Source: Tenacibaculum gallaicum
GTDB taxonomy: Bacteria; Bacteroidota; Bacteroidia; Flavobacteriales; Flavobacteriaceae
Length of the DNA stretch: 64,000 nucleotides
Direction: 5' to 3'
NCBI RefSeq assembly: GCF_003387615.1
Contig: NZ_QUNS01000001.1
Span: forward strand, 784,241 to 848,240
Shown here: one piece after another, positions 27,249 to 36,960 of the stretch
Layout of the letters: each line of letters begins with the position of its first letter
Numbering within the stretch: the first letter of the stretch is position 1
Notes under the pieces: model-generated
The model's database searches: none
The model's input: the letters and a program-made list of their open reading frames with translations, nothing else
What the model was told of the DNA's origin: nothing
Program-made: the position numbers and the translations under genes

Positions 27249-27950
27249 TTACCACCCTCCAATGCGTTTCCTTTCCTCTTGTTGTTCTGGTGTAGCTTCA
27301 GGTGTAGGGACGTTACTAGGGTATAATGGTTTTGGAAAGCCTAATGCTTTTCTACGTTCAAAATCTTGCTGTCTATACGGGTCGAATGTATTGCCTGGTG
27401 GTAGCGGTCTGTTTTTGTCCATATACCATACCATGAAACTCCACTCCCTACGAGGTTCATCTCCGTAAAAAGTGTATAACAAATCTATCTTTCGAGGTTT
27501 AAACGTATTTACAAACTTTAAGTACTCTGTATCTACATACCCATCTATATTACCACTTATGGAAATGACAGCTTTTAAGTCTTTAAACTTTCCTTTTAAT
27601 GGCGGTCTGAAAAAATTATCAGGATACGTTACTGTACCTTCTAAACGATTTAACTCAAATATTTTATAGTTTTTTTTAGCGTATAAACTATAAAACACCA
27701 AAAAACCTCCGCCTAAAATCAATAATATAGAGAGAGTTAAATATCCTTTATCTTCAACTCCAAAGCTTAAAAACCAAAGAGCCAAAACAATTGCCCCCCA
27801 CCCAAATTGAGAATATACACTTAACCTATGACCATGAGACTCCAAATAAATTTTATCATCTATACGTTTAAACATACTTTTTTCTTCTTTTTCAATAATT
27901 CCAAAATCTATCCGCTCAGGGTATTCTAATATTCTATGTGGTATGCTCAT
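27249..27950 (-). CDS. Membrane protein next to the VasX-like effector, DUF6708-like
   Basis: 233 aa with two adjacent membrane helices at about 50-90 and a soluble C-terminal part. The C-terminus is proline-rich and patterned: PLPPGNTFDPYRQQDFERRK, then PKPLYPSNVPTPEATPEQQ. This pattern resembles proteins beside BTH_I2691/VasX-type T6SS effectors (DUF6708-like, recalled not searched). The start codon shares one base with the effector stop, so the two are coupled. A candidate immunity or adaptor protein. Confidence 0.72.
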   Translation of the reverse strand: MSIPHRILEYPERIDFGIIEKEEKSMFKRIDDKIYLESHGHRLSVYSQFGWGAIVLALWFLSFGVEDKGYLTLSILLILGGGFLVFYSLYAKKNYKIFELNRLEGTVTYPDNFFRPPLKGKFKDLKAVISISGNIDGYVDTEYLKFVNTFKPRKIDLLYTFYGDEPRREWSFMVWYMDKNRPLPPGNTFDPYRQQDFERRKALGFPKPLYPSNVPTPEATPEQQEERKRIGGW

Positions 27951-30900
27951 TATTTTTCTAATTTAGGGTTGTATGAAGCCAAGTGTTTTACATCTTTTTC
28001 AGCTACAATTTTAATTTTTTGTTGGGCTTCTTTTGCAGACATGTGTTGTAGCTTAACATCACGTACCCCAACACGTTGCCCGTATTTATGAGCAGTAAAT
28101 ATACTCGTCATGTTTCTAGAATTATACTCTTTTTTGTTTTTTATTTGGGCGTATGCTACAACGAAGCGTTTTTGGTTATTAAAATTGGTAGGGGTAAATT
28201 CTTCGTTTTTTATGCGTAGTCTGTATAGAAAAAGAACTTCTCCCCTAGGGTAGTTTTCATATTCCCAATTAAAGTGTTGGGGTAAGTCAAATTCTACCGT
28301 AGCATTAGGTACAATTTGTTCAGTATCACTATATCCTTTTGGATAGGGGATATCTAAAGAAATATGAAAAGCTTTGATTTTAAAGCGCCAACCTTCTTTT
28401 AATGGGGCTTTCATTCCGTATGGATAAAACCAGGCATGTGTCTCTATGTCATCAAGCTGTTGAATGGTTTGAGCTGAATAAATATTGGCTTTAAAACTAC
28501 TGGTAAAGGTATTGTATTTGTCAAAATTCCCGTTATTTGGAGTATTGTAACCGTTGGGAGCTGACTCTAAAATTGCAATGCTGGGTATTACAATGTCTAT
28601 AAAGGCAGTAAAGGCTTTTTCAAAATTGCTATAACTTTTGTATTCTTTGGTTTTAATAGTCTCAAAACAAGGGTTGATAACAGTTTCATTACGATTAGTT
28701 ACTAGTCTGTTGATATACTCGTATGGTGATTCACTCGATTTTACAGATAATGCATAATCACTTAACGGAAAGTTTTTAAAATAGGCTTCAAGTTGGGTAT
28801 CTGCAAAATATTTTTGTGCCAAGTAGTAACAACCAACTAAGGCTCCACCTAACAAGGCTCCGGGCCAAAAACCGATTGAGAAAGCAGTAGCTCCACCAGC
28901 TATTAATGCCGATACATCAGCCGCTAAAAAAACTGCGCCTATCCCCGCAGCCATTGCATATAGTGCTGCTGCGTCGTTATCGCGTGCCGAAAAATGGGTG
29001 TAGGAGTCTCTACCTGCCGTAAATACCGTTATTGAGGAACTGACTACTTTTAGAGCGCCTACCACAAGCTTAAATTTGTCTACTTTAGATTTTATCATTT
29101 TAACATTCTCCCCTTTTTTAATTAAATGTTTATCATATAACTTCATTTGTTGAATCAGACTCATCGTAGCTGCACTCAATTTTATACTTGCAACAGAAAA
29201 GGCACCAGTATTTTCAAGTGAATATTCGTTTATAAGTTTTTTAGCTGCACCCGCCCATACATATGCCTCAATGGCTACTACTACTCCTGACAAAGCATTA
29301 GATTTTAGTAGTTTTTCGGCTTCTGCTTTAAATTTCTTAGGATAATTACCTTTTATTTTTACTTCTAACTTACCATCGTTTACCAGTTGTTCGGCACTTT
29401 TTTGTGTCATTTTTTTATACTCTAAGTGCCAGTGTTTTTCATATTTTTGTAACGAAACAGGCTCTCCTTTAATTTCTAAACGAAAATTAGTTTTTTTCAT
29501 TTGAGCTTCAAACCCTTCTAGTGCTTTAAACTTAAGAAAAGCAACCCGTGTTTTTTTATCTCTAAAATAGGATACCTTACCAGCAATAGGGAATTTAGTT
29601 TCCTTTAGCCTTTGGAAACTACCTATATGTTCATCATGGTTTGCATAGGCTTTTATTATTTTTTCAATAACCTTTGTTGTTTTTTTTGTGAAGCTTATTA
29701 CTTTAATATCTTGTATATCTATTTGAAAATCTAAAATTTTGGTGCTTGTGGTAAATCTGCTTGGGTTATTGTCATAAAGGGTTTCGTTAATTTCTTTGTA
29801 CCATGAGTCTTCTTTAAGTTTGTAAACTTGCTTTAAGTCTAAATGGCGATCGTGCATGTTGGGGTATTGCCCTAACACAATAAAGTGTTCAGCAGTTTTT
29901 TCTTTACCATCTTCAACAACATCAGCACTTGTTAAATACACTTTTTTAGCGTCTTGATAGTACTTGCTTGACATTGCATTACCTAGATCATCTCTATAGC
30001 TATTTATGAGAGCTCGTTGTTCGGCTCTTTCTTTTACTCCTAGAAGTTTTTCTAATTTGCTTTTTTCAACTCCGTTTTGTTCAATAAAAGGTCTTAGCAA
30101 ACCGCCCACAGTTAAATCTAATGCTATGTTGGCAGTGGTAGATTTTATAAGGTCTGAGTTGTACTTTTCTGCATTATCGTGGTTATTGTAAACAAAATCG
30201 TAGGTTAGTTGTGCTAGCCTGTGTAGGTATTGTATTTGTTTACTTTCTTCAGATTGGTTAACGGGTACTTGTTGTTCGTTTCTTATGTAAGGAAATACTT
30301 CCTCTGGACTCTTTCCTGTTTGTAGGCTTACCATAATAGCTTTTAGCTGGTCAATTTCTCTATCAACCCCAAAACATATGGTGTCTGCACAACCTATAGG
30401 GTCATGTAGGGTAATAAAGAGGTCTTCAAGTAGCTCGTTGTCTCCATTTTTTTCTTGTTGCTTTTCATCTGCTGCAATACTGTATAAAATATCTTTGTAT
30501 TTGTGAGCCATAGGATGACTATTAGGCACAACAATACTGGTTTCTTTATAATGTGTTACAGCTGCATCTTTTGATTCTTTGTTTTTGGGCAGTCCTTTGC
30601 ACACAAATTTAGTGGTACATTGTTCGGCTCTTTTTTCAGCATTGGTTAAAATTTCATTAACGTATTTTACACTCCATTGTACAGGTGAATAAGCTAAACA
30701 ATATGTTTGCTCGTTAGGTTCAAGTATTTTATACATTAACTTTTTTCCTGTAGCTTTACGTATATCTAGATATTTTCCGTTTTCTTTATTCTTTTCCCAC
30801 TCAATTTCTTCAAACATCCCAAATTCATCAACTTCAAATTCTTTAAAATCATCTTTTGGGTTCTTCTCGTTAATCATATATACATACCCTGATCGTAATG

Positions 30901-31309
30901 GGGTTCTAGCTATGTAAAAATTCTCAAGTTTAGGTAGGTTAATTGTGTTTTCAAGAATTACCTCATCTAAAGGAATTGTAACTTTTTGAGTGTTGTCGTT
31001 TTTTGTCGTATTGTTAGCTTCTTTTTCCTTAACTACCTTACCAATGGCAGGTTTTTTATTTTGATCTAAAAAAATACTATTATAAAACTCTTGTGTGTCA
31101 GGTGAGTGGTAGGTAGATGTTTTATGATCTACATTATAGTCAAACAAGCCAAAACGTAAAAAGTGTAATCGAACACCTTGTGGTTCTGTTATAATTGAGG
31201 GTTGTTCTTTACTGCTAATTTCATTGTAATGAGCAGTGAAACTGTAGGTAGCAGTTTTTTGGCTGGAGTCTTTTTGTTGCGTTTTTTCTAATGCAATGTT
31301 TTCTTTCAT
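27950..31309 (-). CDS. Predicted type VI secretion effector with VasX/MIX-type N-terminus
   Basis: 1119 aa. Residues 138-145 read LRSGYVYM, matching the MIX core (h-R-x-G-h-h-Y-h). Further on, CLAYSPVQWSVKYV matches the second conserved block of the VasX N-terminal region. No signal peptide is present, as expected for T6SS cargo. Residues about 745-835 hold several hydrophobic segments (GIGAVFLAADVSALIAGGA, ALLGGALVGCYYLAQ) as in pore-forming VasX. The C-terminal part is a beta-rich soluble region. Two membrane-protein genes follow in the same transcript. T6SS structural genes are not in the window. Activity is inferred. Confidence 0.75.
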   Translation of the reverse strand: MKENIALEKTQQKDSSQKTATYSFTAHYNEISSKEQPSIITEPQGVRLHFLRFGLFDYNVDHKTSTYHSPDTQEFYNSIFLDQNKKPAIGKVVKEKEANNTTKNDNTQKVTIPLDEVILENTINLPKLENFYIARTPLRSGYVYMINEKNPKDDFKEFEVDEFGMFEEIEWEKNKENGKYLDIRKATGKKLMYKILEPNEQTYCLAYSPVQWSVKYVNEILTNAEKRAEQCTTKFVCKGLPKNKESKDAAVTHYKETSIVVPNSHPMAHKYKDILYSIAADEKQQEKNGDNELLEDLFITLHDPIGCADTICFGVDREIDQLKAIMVSLQTGKSPEEVFPYIRNEQQVPVNQSEESKQIQYLHRLAQLTYDFVYNNHDNAEKYNSDLIKSTTANIALDLTVGGLLRPFIEQNGVEKSKLEKLLGVKERAEQRALINSYRDDLGNAMSSKYYQDAKKVYLTSADVVEDGKEKTAEHFIVLGQYPNMHDRHLDLKQVYKLKEDSWYKEINETLYDNNPSRFTTSTKILDFQIDIQDIKVISFTKKTTKVIEKIIKAYANHDEHIGSFQRLKETKFPIAGKVSYFRDKKTRVAFLKFKALEGFEAQMKKTNFRLEIKGEPVSLQKYEKHWHLEYKKMTQKSAEQLVNDGKLEVKIKGNYPKKFKAEAEKLLKSNALSGVVVAIEAYVWAGAAKKLINEYSLENTGAFSVASIKLSAATMSLIQQMKLYDKHLIKKGENVKMIKSKVDKFKLVVGALKVVSSSITVFTAGRDSYTHFSARDNDAAALYAMAAGIGAVFLAADVSALIAGGATAFSIGFWPGALLGGALVGCYYLAQKYFADTQLEAYFKNFPLSDYALSVKSSESPYEYINRLVTNRNETVINPCFETIKTKEYKSYSNFEKAFTAFIDIVIPSIAILESAPNGYNTPNNGNFDKYNTFTSSFKANIYSAQTIQQLDDIETHAWFYPYGMKAPLKEGWRFKIKAFHISLDIPYPKGYSDTEQIVPNATVEFDLPQHFNWEYENYPRGEVLFLYRLRIKNEEFTPTNFNNQKRFVVAYAQIKNKKEYNSRNMTSIFTAHKYGQRVGVRDVKLQHMSAKEAQQKIKIVAEKDVKHLASYNPKLEK

Positions 31310-31635
31310 GATTTATTATTTTCTTTTTTTTCATGTTTTTGCATAGCAAAAACACAACCATAGCAATAATAGCTACAGCATAGCACAGGGGGAGAATATT
31401 TTTTTTTGGATTACAATTTTTCAAAAAAGCACGTTAGCAATTTTTTAAATAAGTACTCTTTTGATGTTTCAAATGTATAGATAGAAAGTTTATTAATCAA
31501 AAAAAGTTTAATTTTTTTCTAAATAGCGTTGTTTTGTTAAAGGAATTCATGTGTTATAAAGAGATGAGATGTTTCCGTTTGCAGAAGCAACCTTAACATA
31601 AATCTTTTTATTTTTACAGATACAAAACTTATGAT
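31310..31635. other. Divergent intergenic region between the VasX-like gene and a lipoprotein gene
   Basis: 326 bp, AT-rich. It holds a perfect hairpin GTTTTTGC-ATA-GCAAAAAC (31335-31353) just upstream of the VasX-like start, and presumably two divergent promoters that could not be assigned. No further gene is supported. Confidence 0.5.
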
Positions 31636-32490
31636 ATGAAAAAGCTACTCTTTTTGTTATTAACCACTTTATTAATTACTAGTTGCACCAATTACGGACA
31701 ACTAAAGTTAGTGTCGTACTTATCGGAAGATTTAAAAGAAGTTTCTGGTGTTGAGAAAAATCACGACTTAAATGTACTATGGATGCATAATGATAGTGGT
31801 AATGCAGCGGAGTTATTTAAAGTTAGTACCCAGGGAAAAATTTTACAAAAAAGAGCATTAGAAGTAAAAAACCACGATTGGGAAGATATAACTTCTGATA
31901 CCGATGGAAACATTTATATCGCCGATTTTGGAAACAATAACAACAAAAGGAAGAACTTGGTAATTCTTAAAGTTAAACAAGAAAACTTGTTAAATGGAGA
32001 CAATGTTGAGGTGGAAAAAATACATTTTTCGTACCCTAATCAAACCAAGTTTCCGCCCAAAAAGAAAGACCGTTTTTTTGATGCAGAATCCTTAATTTAT
32101 AAAGATGGGTTTCTGTACATTTTTACCAAAAGTAGGGTTAAGAGTAAGCAAGGAAAAACAATGTTATACAAAGTTCCAGCCACAAAAGGTGATTATACTG
32201 CTAAATATATCTCCGAGTACACAAATTGCGATGCTTTACATTGTGCAATTACAGCAGCAGCAATATCTCCTGATAAACAAAAAGTAGTTTTGTTAACACA
32301 CCAATCCGTATTAATGTTTACCAATTTTAACGAAGATGACTTTTTTAGCGGAGATGTTAAAGAGTATTCATTTGACCATGTTTCTCAAAAAGAAGGGGTT
32401 ACTTTCAAAAATAATACAACGCTTTACATAACTGATGAAGCCGCTAAAGAAGGAAGCAGTAAGCTATATGAATTTGTAATAAAGGATTAA
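31636..32490 (+). CDS. Lipoprotein with beta-propeller-like fold, function unknown
   Basis: 284 aa. A lipoprotein signal (LLITSCTNYG) is followed by repeated strands such as VLWMHNDSGNAAELFKVSTQG and GNIYIADFGNNNNKRKNLVI. These resemble NHL/SdiA-regulated or esterase-like beta-propellers, for example the motif around EDIT-D-DGNIYIADFGNN. Exact family not assigned. No obvious partner; the next gene is convergent. Confidence 0.78.
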   Translation: MKKLLFLLLTTLLITSCTNYGQLKLVSYLSEDLKEVSGVEKNHDLNVLWMHNDSGNAAELFKVSTQGKILQKRALEVKNHDWEDITSDTDGNIYIADFGNNNNKRKNLVILKVKQENLLNGDNVEVEKIHFSYPNQTKFPPKKKDRFFDAESLIYKDGFLYIFTKSRVKSKQGKTMLYKVPATKGDYTAKYISEYTNCDALHCAITAAAISPDKQKVVLLTHQSVLMFTNFNEDDFFSGDVKEYSFDHVSQKEGVTFKNNTTLYITDEAAKEGSSKLYEFVIKD

Positions 32491-32563
32491 AAAAATCAGT
32501 TACCAAAGCTATGTGCAATGATAACTGAAAAAGGGAGGGGAATTAGGTATGTATTTTAAGTGT

Positions 32564-33016
32564 TTACACGTAATCTATTTGTCGGCAACTACCTGCTCTC
32601 ATAGATAATAACATAGTTTTATCATCGTCAAAATTAAACGGAATAATGCTTGTTAAAGGTTCTTTTAGTTCTTTCTCAATTTTTTGTTTAGATAATATCA
32701 ACGCTTGTTTTACCAATAGAGGGTATTCTGTAATGAAGTAATACTTGTGTAAGTTTTCGAATTTATCAATATCATAATCATAAAACGTAGTTTTTGTGAC
32801 CGCTTTATATTCTTGGTTGTTATGAATAAAGAAATAAGTCAATTCTACGTGAATTGTGGCGTTTGCTCCTTCAGGGTCATCAGGCCAATTATAAATTAAA
32901 ATGAAAGCATCACTAATATCAATATCTGGTTTAGAAAAGGCTTCAACTTTTTTAAAACTTGTTAAATCACAAGATCCCGATGTAATAACTTTTTCTATAG
33001 TTTCAACTGTACTCAT
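32564..33016 (-). CDS. Hypothetical protein
   Basis: 150 aa, soluble, no signal peptide, mixed alpha/beta composition with a central SDAFILIYNWPDDPEGANATIH segment. No family recognised. It is transcribed away from the LytS-like kinase gene, whose start is about 145 bases to the right. Confidence 0.65.
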   Translation of the reverse strand: MSTVETIEKVITSGSCDLTSFKKVEAFSKPDIDISDAFILIYNWPDDPEGANATIHVELTYFFIHNNQEYKAVTKTTFYDYDIDKFENLHKYYFITEYPLLVKQALILSKQKIEKELKEPLTSIIPFNFDDDKTMLLSMRAGSCRQIDYV

Positions 33017-33160
33017 TATTAATGGTTTAATTTTTTAGTCAAATATCTTAGAAATTAGAGTTTTACTTTTAGGTGTTTTATAACCGTGTATGATTGTTTT
33101 GTAAACGTTTTGTTAAAGTGGAGGATATGGAGGCAGAATAAAAATATATAATTACTTTAG

Positions 33161-35017
33161 TTGCCTAATTTTTTACAGAAAATACCTTTGTTTACAAGAA
33201 CTTACTTTTTATATATTATAGGTGTCTGTCTTGTTTTTACAGCATGTACAAAAAATAAAGTAGATGAAAATTTACAAGAATATTTATATGCTATTGATAG
33301 CATTTCTCAGCAAAAACCAAAAGAAGGGTTAAGAAAAATAGATAGTTTATTAGAAAAGAAACAAAATTCTAAAAACAGGGCTCTATTACTATTTAGTAAG
33401 GGAGAACTATTTTACCTGAATGATAAGTTAATTGAAGCCAAAAATATACACTTAGAAACCTACAGGCTATTTACAAAGCTAAAAGATGATTATAATAAAG
33501 GAAGGAGTTTAATAACATTGAGCGGTGCTTGTATTAAATTAAATGAATTAGAAGACGCACAAAAGTATGCGTTAGAAGCTTTAGAGGTAGGAGAGAAAAT
33601 AGGAAATACGAGAATAGAGGGTAAGGCAAATAATCAACTATTTAAACTTCACTTTAGATTAAAAGATTACGAAAAAGCATTGTTTTATATAAAAAGGTCA
33701 GAGGAGTTATTTACTGATCCTAACGACGCTAATTCAACCATAGCAATTAAAAGTAATATTGCAGGGGTGTATTTTAAATTAAAACAATATAACAAGGCAT
33801 TAGAACAATTTTCAGAAGCATTGAAAGTGGGGCAGTCAGCAAAAGACCCAAAGACAATAGTAAGTGTTTTTAATAACATTGGGTATACCTACCTTGAAGC
33901 GAAACGCTTTGAAGAAGCAGAAAATTTTTTGCGTGGGGCAATTAAACTCAACAAAAAAATAAAAACAATTAATGGAGCGCCATACAAAGGTTTAGGAGCA
34001 CTCTTTTTGATTACCAATAAATTAGATTCGGCAGAAGTAAATTACAACAAAGCAATGTCAATCTACAAGAGTAAAAACTATCTTTCAGAAGAAATAGAAA
34101 TACGAGATAAATTAATATCAATAGCCATACTTAAAAAACAGTATGAGATAGCACTTAACCACCAAATAATAAGAGATAGTATAGAGGTGGTTAAAAATAA
34201 AAAGCAAAATCAAAAACTACTTCATTTTGCCAATGTAAACTATAAAATTAAAGAAAAAGAAATAGCGTTAACACATCAAAAGGAAATAAATAAACAAAAT
34301 TGGTGGTTAGGAATAAGTGTAATTGTTTCATTGATGCTTATTTTAATTATAGCATTATTTATTGGATATAACAATAAGTTAAGAGCAGCAAACAAAGCAT
34401 CAAAATTAGAACAACGTTTGCTTAGAGCTCAAATGAATCCGCATTTTATATTCAACACCTTAGCGGCAATTCAGAATATAACTTTAGAAGGAAACCCCGT
34501 GAAATCTTCAAACTATATAGCTAAGTTTTCAAAACTGATTCGACAAAATTTTGATTATGTTCGAAAAGAAGAAATTAGTTTAGAAAAAGAGCTAACCATG
34601 ATTTCTAATTATATAGATACACAGCAACTTCGATTTAATAATAGTTTTAGCTATCATATACATATTTCTGAAAACTGTAATACAAAAGAATTAAATGTAC
34701 CACCAATGTTATTACAGCCTTTTGTTGAAAATGCTATTGAATACGGTTTAAAAGAAAAGAAATCAGGAGGAATGTTGAACCTAAAAATTCGAAAAATAGG
34801 ACAAGAATTGTTTTTTGAAATTGAAGATAATGGAGTAGGAAGAAAACAAAAAAAGAGTCAAGAAAAAATAGCGAAAGATTTACACGCTACTGATATTTTT
34901 ATTGAAAGATTACAGACAAGAAATAAAGGAGAAGAAAAATCTTTTACCATAAAAGATTTGAATGATGAAGAAGGAAACCCTTCAGGAACAAAAGTTGTAT
35001 TTAAATTAAAGTTATAA
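33161..35017 (+). CDS. LytS-type sensor histidine kinase with TPR repeats
   Basis: 618 aa. An N-terminal lipobox-like segment (VCLVFTACTKN) is followed by about five or six TPR repeats (about 50-340), a membrane helix near 375-400, then the LytS/YehU His_kinase domain. This has QMNPHFIFNTLAAIQN with phospho-acceptor His428 and the ATP box EIEDNGVGRKQ. It pairs with the LytTR regulator two bases downstream. The start is uncertain: the TTG at 33161 directly follows a -7-like TACTTTAG, and a second TTG at 33188 is possible. Confidence 0.9.
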   Translation: MPNFLQKIPLFTRTYFLYIIGVCLVFTACTKNKVDENLQEYLYAIDSISQQKPKEGLRKIDSLLEKKQNSKNRALLLFSKGELFYLNDKLIEAKNIHLETYRLFTKLKDDYNKGRSLITLSGACIKLNELEDAQKYALEALEVGEKIGNTRIEGKANNQLFKLHFRLKDYEKALFYIKRSEELFTDPNDANSTIAIKSNIAGVYFKLKQYNKALEQFSEALKVGQSAKDPKTIVSVFNNIGYTYLEAKRFEEAENFLRGAIKLNKKIKTINGAPYKGLGALFLITNKLDSAEVNYNKAMSIYKSKNYLSEEIEIRDKLISIAILKKQYEIALNHQIIRDSIEVVKNKKQNQKLLHFANVNYKIKEKEIALTHQKEINKQNWWLGISVIVSLMLILIIALFIGYNNKLRAANKASKLEQRLLRAQMNPHFIFNTLAAIQNITLEGNPVKSSNYIAKFSKLIRQNFDYVRKEEISLEKELTMISNYIDTQQLRFNNSFSYHIHISENCNTKELNVPPMLLQPFVENAIEYGLKEKKSGGMLNLKIRKIGQELFFEIEDNGVGRKQKKSQEKIAKDLHATDIFIERLQTRNKGEEKSFTIKDLNDEEGNPSGTKVVFKLKL

Positions 35018-35018
35018 A

Positions 35019-35768
35019 ATGATAAGAGCGGCTATAATAGAAGATGAGTTTAATGCGCTAAACACCTTAACAAAGTTGTTACAATACATGCAAAAAGATA
35101 TAGAAATTGTAGCTAAAATTGATAATGTAGATGAGGCTATAGATTTTTTAAGCAACAATAATTTAGACTTGGTGTTTATAGATATTGAGTTAATTGGAGG
35201 AAATGCTTTTCAAATATTAGAGGCTTTAGAAACCATAAATTTTAAAATGATTTTTACCACAGCTTACGATGAGTTTGCTATAAAAGCAATTAAGTTTGAT
35301 ACGGTAGATTATTTGCTAAAACCTATAGATACTGATGAGTTAAATGCTTGTATAGGTCGTTTTAGAACCGAATTTGAAAAAGATGAAAAATATACACAAG
35401 CATTACATAAAATAAGTGAATTAGATAAAAAAGAAGCTCAAAAAACATTGCTTATTAAAACTACTGAAGAGCAACATTTTTTGCATGTAGATGATATTGT
35501 ACGCTGTCAATCAGATGGAAGTTACACCGTTTTTTATACCACAGATAAAAAAATAATGAGCGCTCGAAATTTAAAGTATTATGAAAACATTTTAAGTACA
35601 CATGCCTTTGCTAGAGTGCATCAATCACATTTAATTAATATAAAATATTTAGCCTCTGTAAGTGCAAATACCGTGAAGCTATCTAGTGGAGAAAACATTC
35701 CGTTATCATCAAGGAAGAAAACATACTTAAAACAGTTTTTAGAGAATTTTAATACGAATACAAAATAA
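35019..35768 (+). CDS. LytTR family response regulator
   Basis: 249 aa. The receiver domain (1-120) has acidic residues EDE at 8-10, phospho-acceptor Asp55 in VFIDIEL and the conserved Lys in LLKPID. The LytTR DNA-binding domain follows, with VRCQSDGSYTVFYTTD and FARVHQSHLINIKYL. It is the partner of the adjacent kinase. The unknown four-gene operon starting about 90 bases downstream is a plausible but unproven target. Confidence 0.93.
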   Translation: MIRAAIIEDEFNALNTLTKLLQYMQKDIEIVAKIDNVDEAIDFLSNNNLDLVFIDIELIGGNAFQILEALETINFKMIFTTAYDEFAIKAIKFDTVDYLLKPIDTDELNACIGRFRTEFEKDEKYTQALHKISELDKKEAQKTLLIKTTEEQHFLHVDDIVRCQSDGSYTVFYTTDKKIMSARNLKYYENILSTHAFARVHQSHLINIKYLASVSANTVKLSSGENIPLSSRKKTYLKQFLENFNTNTK

Positions 35769-35860
35769 AAAGTAACACATACAAAACTCATTAAAAGAGT
35801 ACTGAAGTTCCACGTAGTTTTGAGGTAAATAATTGAAAGTAACCTTAAAAAAACAATTAA

Positions 35861-36271
35861 ATGGGACTTAAAGAAAAAAGATTCACAAAAACTTTTCAAG
35901 AAGAAAAATACCCTGCATTAAAAGAACAAATAAACAATGCAGCAGGTTTTGATGTAACAATAGATGTAGAGTGGGATACCATGTTTGAAGATAAGTTTTT
36001 GCATTTATACGAAGACAGTTATCCTAAAATTTACTTCCAACCACTTATCAATGCTTTTGCAGCCATTACAGCAGATGATATGGGAAAAGAAGCATTAGCA
36101 GAATCGTTAAAAAAAGTAGTGATTACCAATAAAGACGATCATCACAATCCTTCACGTGCTTACACCTTTGAAGAAGGAGTTTTACAAGTAAACCACAGCC
36201 CAATTTTAAACGCAGATCAAGTTCAAAATAGAACAGACGTACTTGTTGATTTGTTAGAGAATAATCTATAG
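35861..36271 (+). CDS. Small protein of unknown function, paralogue of the N-domain two genes downstream
   Basis: 136 aa, acidic and soluble, no signal peptide. It aligns without gaps over its whole length with residues 1-136 of the protein at 36961-38121. Shared stretches are MGLKEKR, EDKF-HLY, PKIYFQPLI and NHSP--NAD; identity is roughly half by eye. No characterised family recognised. First gene of a four-gene co-directional set. Confidence 0.8.
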   Translation: MGLKEKRFTKTFQEEKYPALKEQINNAAGFDVTIDVEWDTMFEDKFLHLYEDSYPKIYFQPLINAFAAITADDMGKEALAESLKKVVITNKDDHHNPSRAYTFEEGVLQVNHSPILNADQVQNRTDVLVDLLENNL

Positions 36272-36299
36272 TCTAGTAATCTATAACAAAAAAAATGCT

Positions 36300-36941
36300 A
36301 TGGAAACAGATTACATCAATCAATTTAAAGCACAATCGCCAGCAGCTATAATTCAAAACATGTTTAGCGAAAAGAAACAACTAAAAGTTGCTTTGTCATT
36401 AAAAAATGGAATCTATGTAGAAGGGTTTGTGGTTGATGTTACTAAAGAAGAATACCAAACATTTGTGTGTATGAGAACCGAAGAACAAGAAGTGTTGTTT
36501 TTCGACCTCCAAGAAGTATCCGTTTTACGAATTAAACACCCTAAAAAAATAGCTGTTTCCTTATCTAAAGGAAGTATCAGTCGTCCGTTAGGAGAGGAGC
36601 CTATAAGTACTTTACAGTTAAAAAGATGGGCTCTTGAGCAAGAATCGTTATTAGAAACAACAATCAACTTATCATTCGAAAAATCAGTATTACAAGAAGC
36701 GAATGCTCGATTAAATTGTAAAGATGTTATTACAAGTTTATTAAAAGCAAAACAACGAATAGTAGAGGATGAAATGGGGTTAGTAGCATGGAAGGAAATA
36801 GAAACTGTTGCTATTTCTAACACAGAAAAATTGCAGGTTAGTAAAGAAGGAAGTGTATTAAAAATTGGTGTTGAAATTACTAAAGCACTGCCAAAAGAGT
36901 TAGAGTGTCTTTTTGTTGAAAAGATAGAAGAAATATTGTAG
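36300..36941 (+). CDS. Hypothetical protein with LSm-like N-terminal domain
   Basis: 213 aa. Residues about 24-85 have the strand pattern of an Sm/LSm fold: LKVALSLKNGIYVEGFVVDV, a variable loop, then EVLFFDLQEVSVLRIK. The C-terminal half is helical, with a predicted coiled region and a final beta segment. It sits 29 bases after the first gene of the set. RNA binding is not demonstrated; the resemblance is at fold-pattern level. Confidence 0.7.
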   Translation: METDYINQFKAQSPAAIIQNMFSEKKQLKVALSLKNGIYVEGFVVDVTKEEYQTFVCMRTEEQEVLFFDLQEVSVLRIKHPKKIAVSLSKGSISRPLGEEPISTLQLKRWALEQESLLETTINLSFEKSVLQEANARLNCKDVITSLLKAKQRIVEDEMGLVAWKEIETVAISNTEKLQVSKEGSVLKIGVEITKALPKELECLFVEKIEEIL

Positions 36942-36960
36942 AATACTAAAATTATTAAAA

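Noticed and set aside
31221..31424. Minus-strand 67-codon frame with one hydrophobic helix overlapping the start of the VasX-like gene
   Set aside because: It overlaps the toxin coding region by 89 bases in another frame, has no evident ribosome-binding site, and its 3' part looks like a shadow of the toxin gene. A small membrane peptide cannot be excluded.
32496..32528. Terminator between the lipoprotein gene and the convergent hypothetical gene
   Set aside because: TCAGTTA/TAACTGA arms are only 7 bp with a 19-base loop and no T-run, so support is too weak.
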